Shown here: in pieces, positions 61,177 through 64,000 of the stretch
Layout of the letters: every line of letters begins with the position of its first letter
How positions within the stretch are numbered: position 1 is the stretch's first letter
DNA from: Anatilimnocola aggregata
GTDB lineage: Bacteria > Planctomycetota > Planctomycetia > Pirellulales > Pirellulaceae
NCBI RefSeq assembly: GCF_007747655.1
Contig: NZ_CP036274.1
Span: 3,224,001 to 3,288,000 of the forward strand
DNA length: 64,000 nt
Direction: 5' to 3'
Program-made: the position numbers and the translations under genes
Notes under the pieces: model-generated
Database searches by the model: none
Told to the model about the DNA's origin: nothing
The model's input: the letters and a program-made list of their open reading frames with translations, nothing else

Positions 61177-62558
61177 TGTCGCTGGAGATGGACGATACGA
61201 TTGTCGCCATCGCTTCCGCAACGGGGGGAAGTTACGAAGGGATCATTCGCCTGAGTGGTCCCGCGACCGAGAAGCTGCTGCAACAAACGTTGCGGTCGGC
61301 ACCAACCAACCGAAAGAAAGCATCGGCAACGATCCAGTGCCTGTTGCTCGTGCGCGGTAGCGATGGTGTCGAACGCAGCTTACCGGCGATCGTTTACCTC
61401 TGGCGAACTTCACGCAGCTACACGCGGCAGCCCCTGGCCGAAATCTACCTGCCGGGCTCGCCTCCGCTGCTCGACTTGGCCATAAGTGCGTTGTGTGCCG
61501 CTGGCGCAAGACTGGCGCGCCCTGGCGAATTTACGCTCCGCGCGTTTCTTGCCGGCCGGCTCGATTTAACGCAGGCTGAAGCGGTCCTGGGTGTGATCGA
61601 AGCCCGTGATGCTGCGGAACTGCAAACGGCGCTCGCGCAACTCGCGGGCGGCCTATCGCACCGGCTCGCCGAAGTTCGCAATCAACTGCTCGATTTGCTC
61701 GCGCACTTAGAAGCTGGGCTCGACTTCGTGGATGAAGACATTGAATTCATTACCCGCGCGGATCTGCAAACCCAGGTGGCTGCAGCAGCGACTGCCGTGC
61801 GCGCTGTGGCGGAGCAGTTGCAGTCGCGCGCCGAAACGAGCTCCACTGCGCCGCGAGTGGTCTTGCTTGGAGAACCGAATGCGGGGAAGAGTAGCCTGCT
61901 CAATGCCTTGGCCAATGAGCAAGCTGCCATTGTTTCACCGATGGCGGGTACGACACGAGATTATCTCGCGCGACTTCTCGTCGTCAGCGGCAAACAGTTT
62001 CAACTGATTGATACCGCGGGTATCGAGACGGCTTCGAATGCCGACCAAATTGGCAGCGACGCCCAGGACCATCGGCAGCAGCAGCAGGCACAGGCCGACT
62101 TGGAAGTTGTCTGCATCGATAGTACTCAGCCCGTATCGCTCGCCGTCACCAAGCAACTGGCACGCTCCACGCAACAGCGGATCGTCGTGCTGACGAAGTG
62201 CGACCTCGATGATGGTCGACACCCAAACAGGTTCTCGCTCCCCTCCCCTGCCCTGCGAACCAGTGCCACGACTGGGGCAGGTTTGAACGAACTACGCACG
62301 GCAATCGTGGCCGCACTCGATCTGGCGCCAAGCGAAAGTCTTGCCGTCCCAGCTACTGCCATCCGCTGCAGTGCTAGTCTGCAAGCCGCGGCTGCATCAC
62401 TGGCAGCAGCATCAGACCTCGCCAATAGCGGCGCGAGTGAAGAATGGATCGCGGCCGAGCTGCGCTTGTCACTTGATGAACTTGGTCAGGTCGTCGGTGC
62501 GATTTATACCGACGACATTCTCGACCGCGTCTTCAGCCGCTTTTGCATCGGCAAATAG
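61176..62558 (+). CDS. mnmE: tRNA modification GTPase MnmE
   Basis: 460 residues. N-terminal folate-binding domain, then a G domain (G1 GEPNAGKSSLLNAL, DTAG, TKCD, SATTG) within a helical domain, and the C-terminal CIGK motif with the essential cysteine. With MnmG it makes the 5-carboxymethylaminomethyl group of tRNA wobble uridine. ATG 61176 overlaps the yidC stop. A CTCCCCTGCCC motif at 62243 encodes SLPSPAL in the loop between the TKCD and SATTG motifs. Confidence 0.97.
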   Translation: MSLEMDDTIVAIASATGGSYEGIIRLSGPATEKLLQQTLRSAPTNRKKASATIQCLLLVRGSDGVERSLPAIVYLWRTSRSYTRQPLAEIYLPGSPPLLDLAISALCAAGARLARPGEFTLRAFLAGRLDLTQAEAVLGVIEARDAAELQTALAQLAGGLSHRLAEVRNQLLDLLAHLEAGLDFVDEDIEFITRADLQTQVAAAATAVRAVAEQLQSRAETSSTAPRVVLLGEPNAGKSSLLNALANEQAAIVSPMAGTTRDYLARLLVVSGKQFQLIDTAGIETASNADQIGSDAQDHRQQQQAQADLEVVCIDSTQPVSLAVTKQLARSTQQRIVVLTKCDLDDGRHPNRFSLPSPALRTSATTGAGLNELRTAIVAALDLAPSESLAVPATAIRCSASLQAAAASLAAASDLANSGASEEWIAAELRLSLDELGQVVGAIYTDDILDRVFSRFCIGK

Positions 62559-62562
62559 CGGG

Positions 62563-63459
62563 TTACTTCTTTTCTGCCTTCGAGCGCAGGTGTTTCTCGA
62601 AAAATTCGTTCATCGCCTTACCCGTTTCCGGTGAATAGGGATGATGATTGCCACCCTCCACAACCAGCAGCGTGGAATCGGCTCCTACCTTTTCGAGCGC
62701 GGCGTGCATTGCTCGTCCTTGGCTGACCGGCACGATATCATCCTTGTCACCGTGAATGATCAGAAACGGCGGAGTCGATTTCTGCACGTGCGTGACTGGA
62801 CTCGCTAGCGCGGCCAGTTCCGGCTTCTCCGTCACCAACCCACCGAGCAATCCTCTGACTGCCGGATGTGCTTCGTTGCCCCATGTGGGAAAATCGGCTG
62901 GTCCGCTGATGGCGCAAACGGCCCGCACCTTACTGGAAAACTCTGGCCAGCCTCCTTTCCCTTCCAACTCCGGCAGATGGGCCGAGGTGCCGACAAGCGC
63001 GCTCAAGTGCCCGCCCGCCGAATGCCCGCAGACGGCGATTCGATCGGGGTCGAGATGATACTCCTTGGCCTTCGCACGCAGGAAGCGAATCGCGCATTTG
63101 CAATCTTCAATCTGAGCCGGAAACTTGGCCTCGCCCGAGAGCCGATACTCGATCGACGCCCCGAGAATCCCCCGCCGCGCCCACTGCGACGCATGGCCGA
63201 GACCACCGTCACGATTGCCGCCCGTCCAGCCGCCGCCGTGGATATAGACGATGGCCGGCATCGGTTCGGTGGGCAATTCCTTCGGCCGAACCAGATGCAA
63301 CTTCAGCGCTCGTCCGCCACCTTGGCCGAATTCGATATCGCGAACGACTTCAATTTCGGTAGGCAAACGAGGTGGCGCTTGCGCTACGACCTGTGTGGCC
63401 GCCGCCGTCCAGAGTGCGAGCCAAACTGATATCCAACATGGCATTTGCAATTGCAACAT
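62563..63459 (-). CDS. Secreted alpha/beta-hydrolase (esterase/lipase)
   Basis: 298 residues from ATG 63459; starts at 63468 or 63444 are also possible. A signal peptide (ending VVAQA) precedes the hydrolase. YIHGGGWTGGNR is the oxyanion HGG motif, VCGHSAGGHLSAL has the nucleophile Ser, HGDKDDIVPVSQ the acid and GGNHHPYS the base. It belongs to the BD-FAE/carboxylesterase-like group. Convergent with mnmE, only 4 bases between the stops. Confidence 0.9.
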   Translation of the reverse strand: MLQLQMPCWISVWLALWTAAATQVVAQAPPRLPTEIEVVRDIEFGQGGGRALKLHLVRPKELPTEPMPAIVYIHGGGWTGGNRDGGLGHASQWARRGILGASIEYRLSGEAKFPAQIEDCKCAIRFLRAKAKEYHLDPDRIAVCGHSAGGHLSALVGTSAHLPELEGKGGWPEFSSKVRAVCAISGPADFPTWGNEAHPAVRGLLGGLVTEKPELAALASPVTHVQKSTPPFLIIHGDKDDIVPVSQGRAMHAALEKVGADSTLLVVEGGNHHPYSPETGKAMNEFFEKHLRSKAEKK

Positions 63460-63512
63460 GACTAACACTCCGGACCTGAGAACTGTCGACCAATGCTTGG
63501 AACAAAGCCGCC

Positions 63513-64000
63513 TTAGTTGCCCGTAGGCAATGGAATCTTCACTCCCTGCTTATCCAGTTCCTGACGGATGTGCTGGAAGCGTTCGTAGTCAGTCAGGGTA
63601 ACCGGTCCTGAATAGGCCTCGCTCTGTAATTTACGCGGTGGGTACTGGGCATAGGTCTTCATCAGTCGATTGATAGCTTCGCTAATGGTGACCATTGTCC
63701 AGGTCCGTTCCGTGTAATTGTTCATGAAAATGTCGTACCGCTCTTGGGGGTCTTGCCACAGATCAAACACTTGTGGCACCGTTGCCACATATTTATCCGG
63801 ACCTTTCCAGCCGAGGTTCGAGTCGACTGCTAGACCGCCTGTTGCCTGGCCGTTATCGCCCCGCAAATTAAAGCACGCTTTATAATTACCGACACGGGCG
63901 GCACCAGGAGACAATTCATTCTCGGTGAAGAAGAACCAGGAGTTTCGCGCGCACTTGCCAGTTCCAAACAGGACTGGCGACATATCGAAACTATCAAAAT
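63513..64000 (-). CDS. Sulfatase, C-terminal part (5' end beyond window)
   Basis: The minus-strand frame is open to the window edge and gives about 162 residues. SFDMSPVLFGTG, WFFFTENELSPGAARVGNYK, DLWQDPQERYDIFMNNYTER and the tail match the C-terminal half of formylglycine-dependent arylsulfatases. The catalytic CxPxR motif would lie outside the window. Secreted sulfatases are numerous in marine planctomycetes. Confidence 0.85.
   Translation of the reverse strand, partial: FDSFDMSPVLFGTGKCARNSWFFFTENELSPGAARVGNYKACFNLRGDNGQATGGLAVDSNLGWKGPDKYVATVPQVFDLWQDPQERYDIFMNNYTERTWTMVTISEAINRLMKTYAQYPPRKLQSEAYSGPVTLTDYERFQHIRQELDKQGVKIPLPTGN

Larger units (their letters stand above)
22565..62253 (-). 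repeat. KOPS-like motifs right of dif (set of 14, minus strand)
   Basis: Plus-strand CCCTGCCC (GGGCAGGG on minus) starts at 22565, 22758, 27248, 27904, 28769, 29695, 30648, 34570, 36978, 44204, 45801, 46961, 50393 and 62246. Eight extend to CTCCCCTGCCC (starting 22755, 27245, 27901, 30645, 34567, 44201, 45798 and 62243). All point left, to the dif-like site. The only copy in the other direction on this side is at 40253. Confidence 0.8.

Overview
The window looks like chromosomal DNA of a planctomycete of the Pirellulaceae type. The evidence is protein content. A PSCyt1/DUF1549/DUF1553 protein sits next to a DUF1501 protein. Three exported proteins carry N-terminal LEPR-XLL-like motifs. There are also secreted sulfatase and esterase genes, many start codons other than ATG, and moderately GC-rich DNA with long gene-poor spacers. 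No rRNA, tRNA, CRISPR array or transposase gene was seen.

The most striking feature is a chromosome-terminus signature. A dif-like XerC/XerD site lies at 19413-19440 (minus strand), close to the E. coli and B. subtilis dif sites. The octamer GGGCAGGG, which matches the E. coli KOPS consensus GGGNAGGG, changes strand exactly there. By eye I count 10 plus and 1 minus copies left of the site, and 14 minus and 1 plus to the right, so nearly all point towards it. Many copies sit inside genes and add small Gly/Gln/Arg or Pro/Ser/Leu loops to the proteins. A 3.45-kb element (19424-22876) with a rolling-circle-type Rep protein, a ribbon-helix-helix protein and no integrase is inserted at this site. 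It is flanked by 21-bp direct repeats that begin exactly at the dif central region. This is what an element that borrows the host XerCD/FtsK machinery would look like.

Regions. 1-6.7 kb: part of a methyltransferase, two small secreted low-complexity paralogs, and a three-gene ExbB/TolQ-type motor operon with two different ExbD-like partners. 6.7-19.3 kb: LEPR-type surface protein, cytosolic hybrid histidine kinase, a cluster of secreted DUF11 and related proteins, histidine phosphatase, dtd, a YdjM-like hydrolase and a CvpA-like protein. 19.4-22.9 kb: the dif element. 23-33.7 kb: fluoride-type CLC antiporter with accA, Ser/Thr kinase, a dihydroorotate-dehydrogenase-like/membrane fusion, a two-component system behind a secreted two-repeat protein, a ParE-type toxin-antitoxin pair and a CPBP protease. 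33.8-34.8 kb: gene-poor, with a MITE-like inverted repeat. 34.8-44.7 kb: KAP-like NTPase with a membrane partner, quinone oxidoreductase, two LEPR-type repeat proteins, an AAA+ ATPase, a ComF-like protein and a NIPSNAP protein. 44.8-48.1 kb: glycosyltransferase, truA and asd. 48.1-49.3 kb: gene-poor with inverted repeats. 49.3-64 kb: TM2 protein, the DUF1549/DUF1501 pair, SNF2 helicase, PaaK-like ligase, yidC-mnmE, an esterase and a truncated sulfatase.

All counts, alignments and coordinates were made by eye. Family names come from recognised motifs, not database searches.
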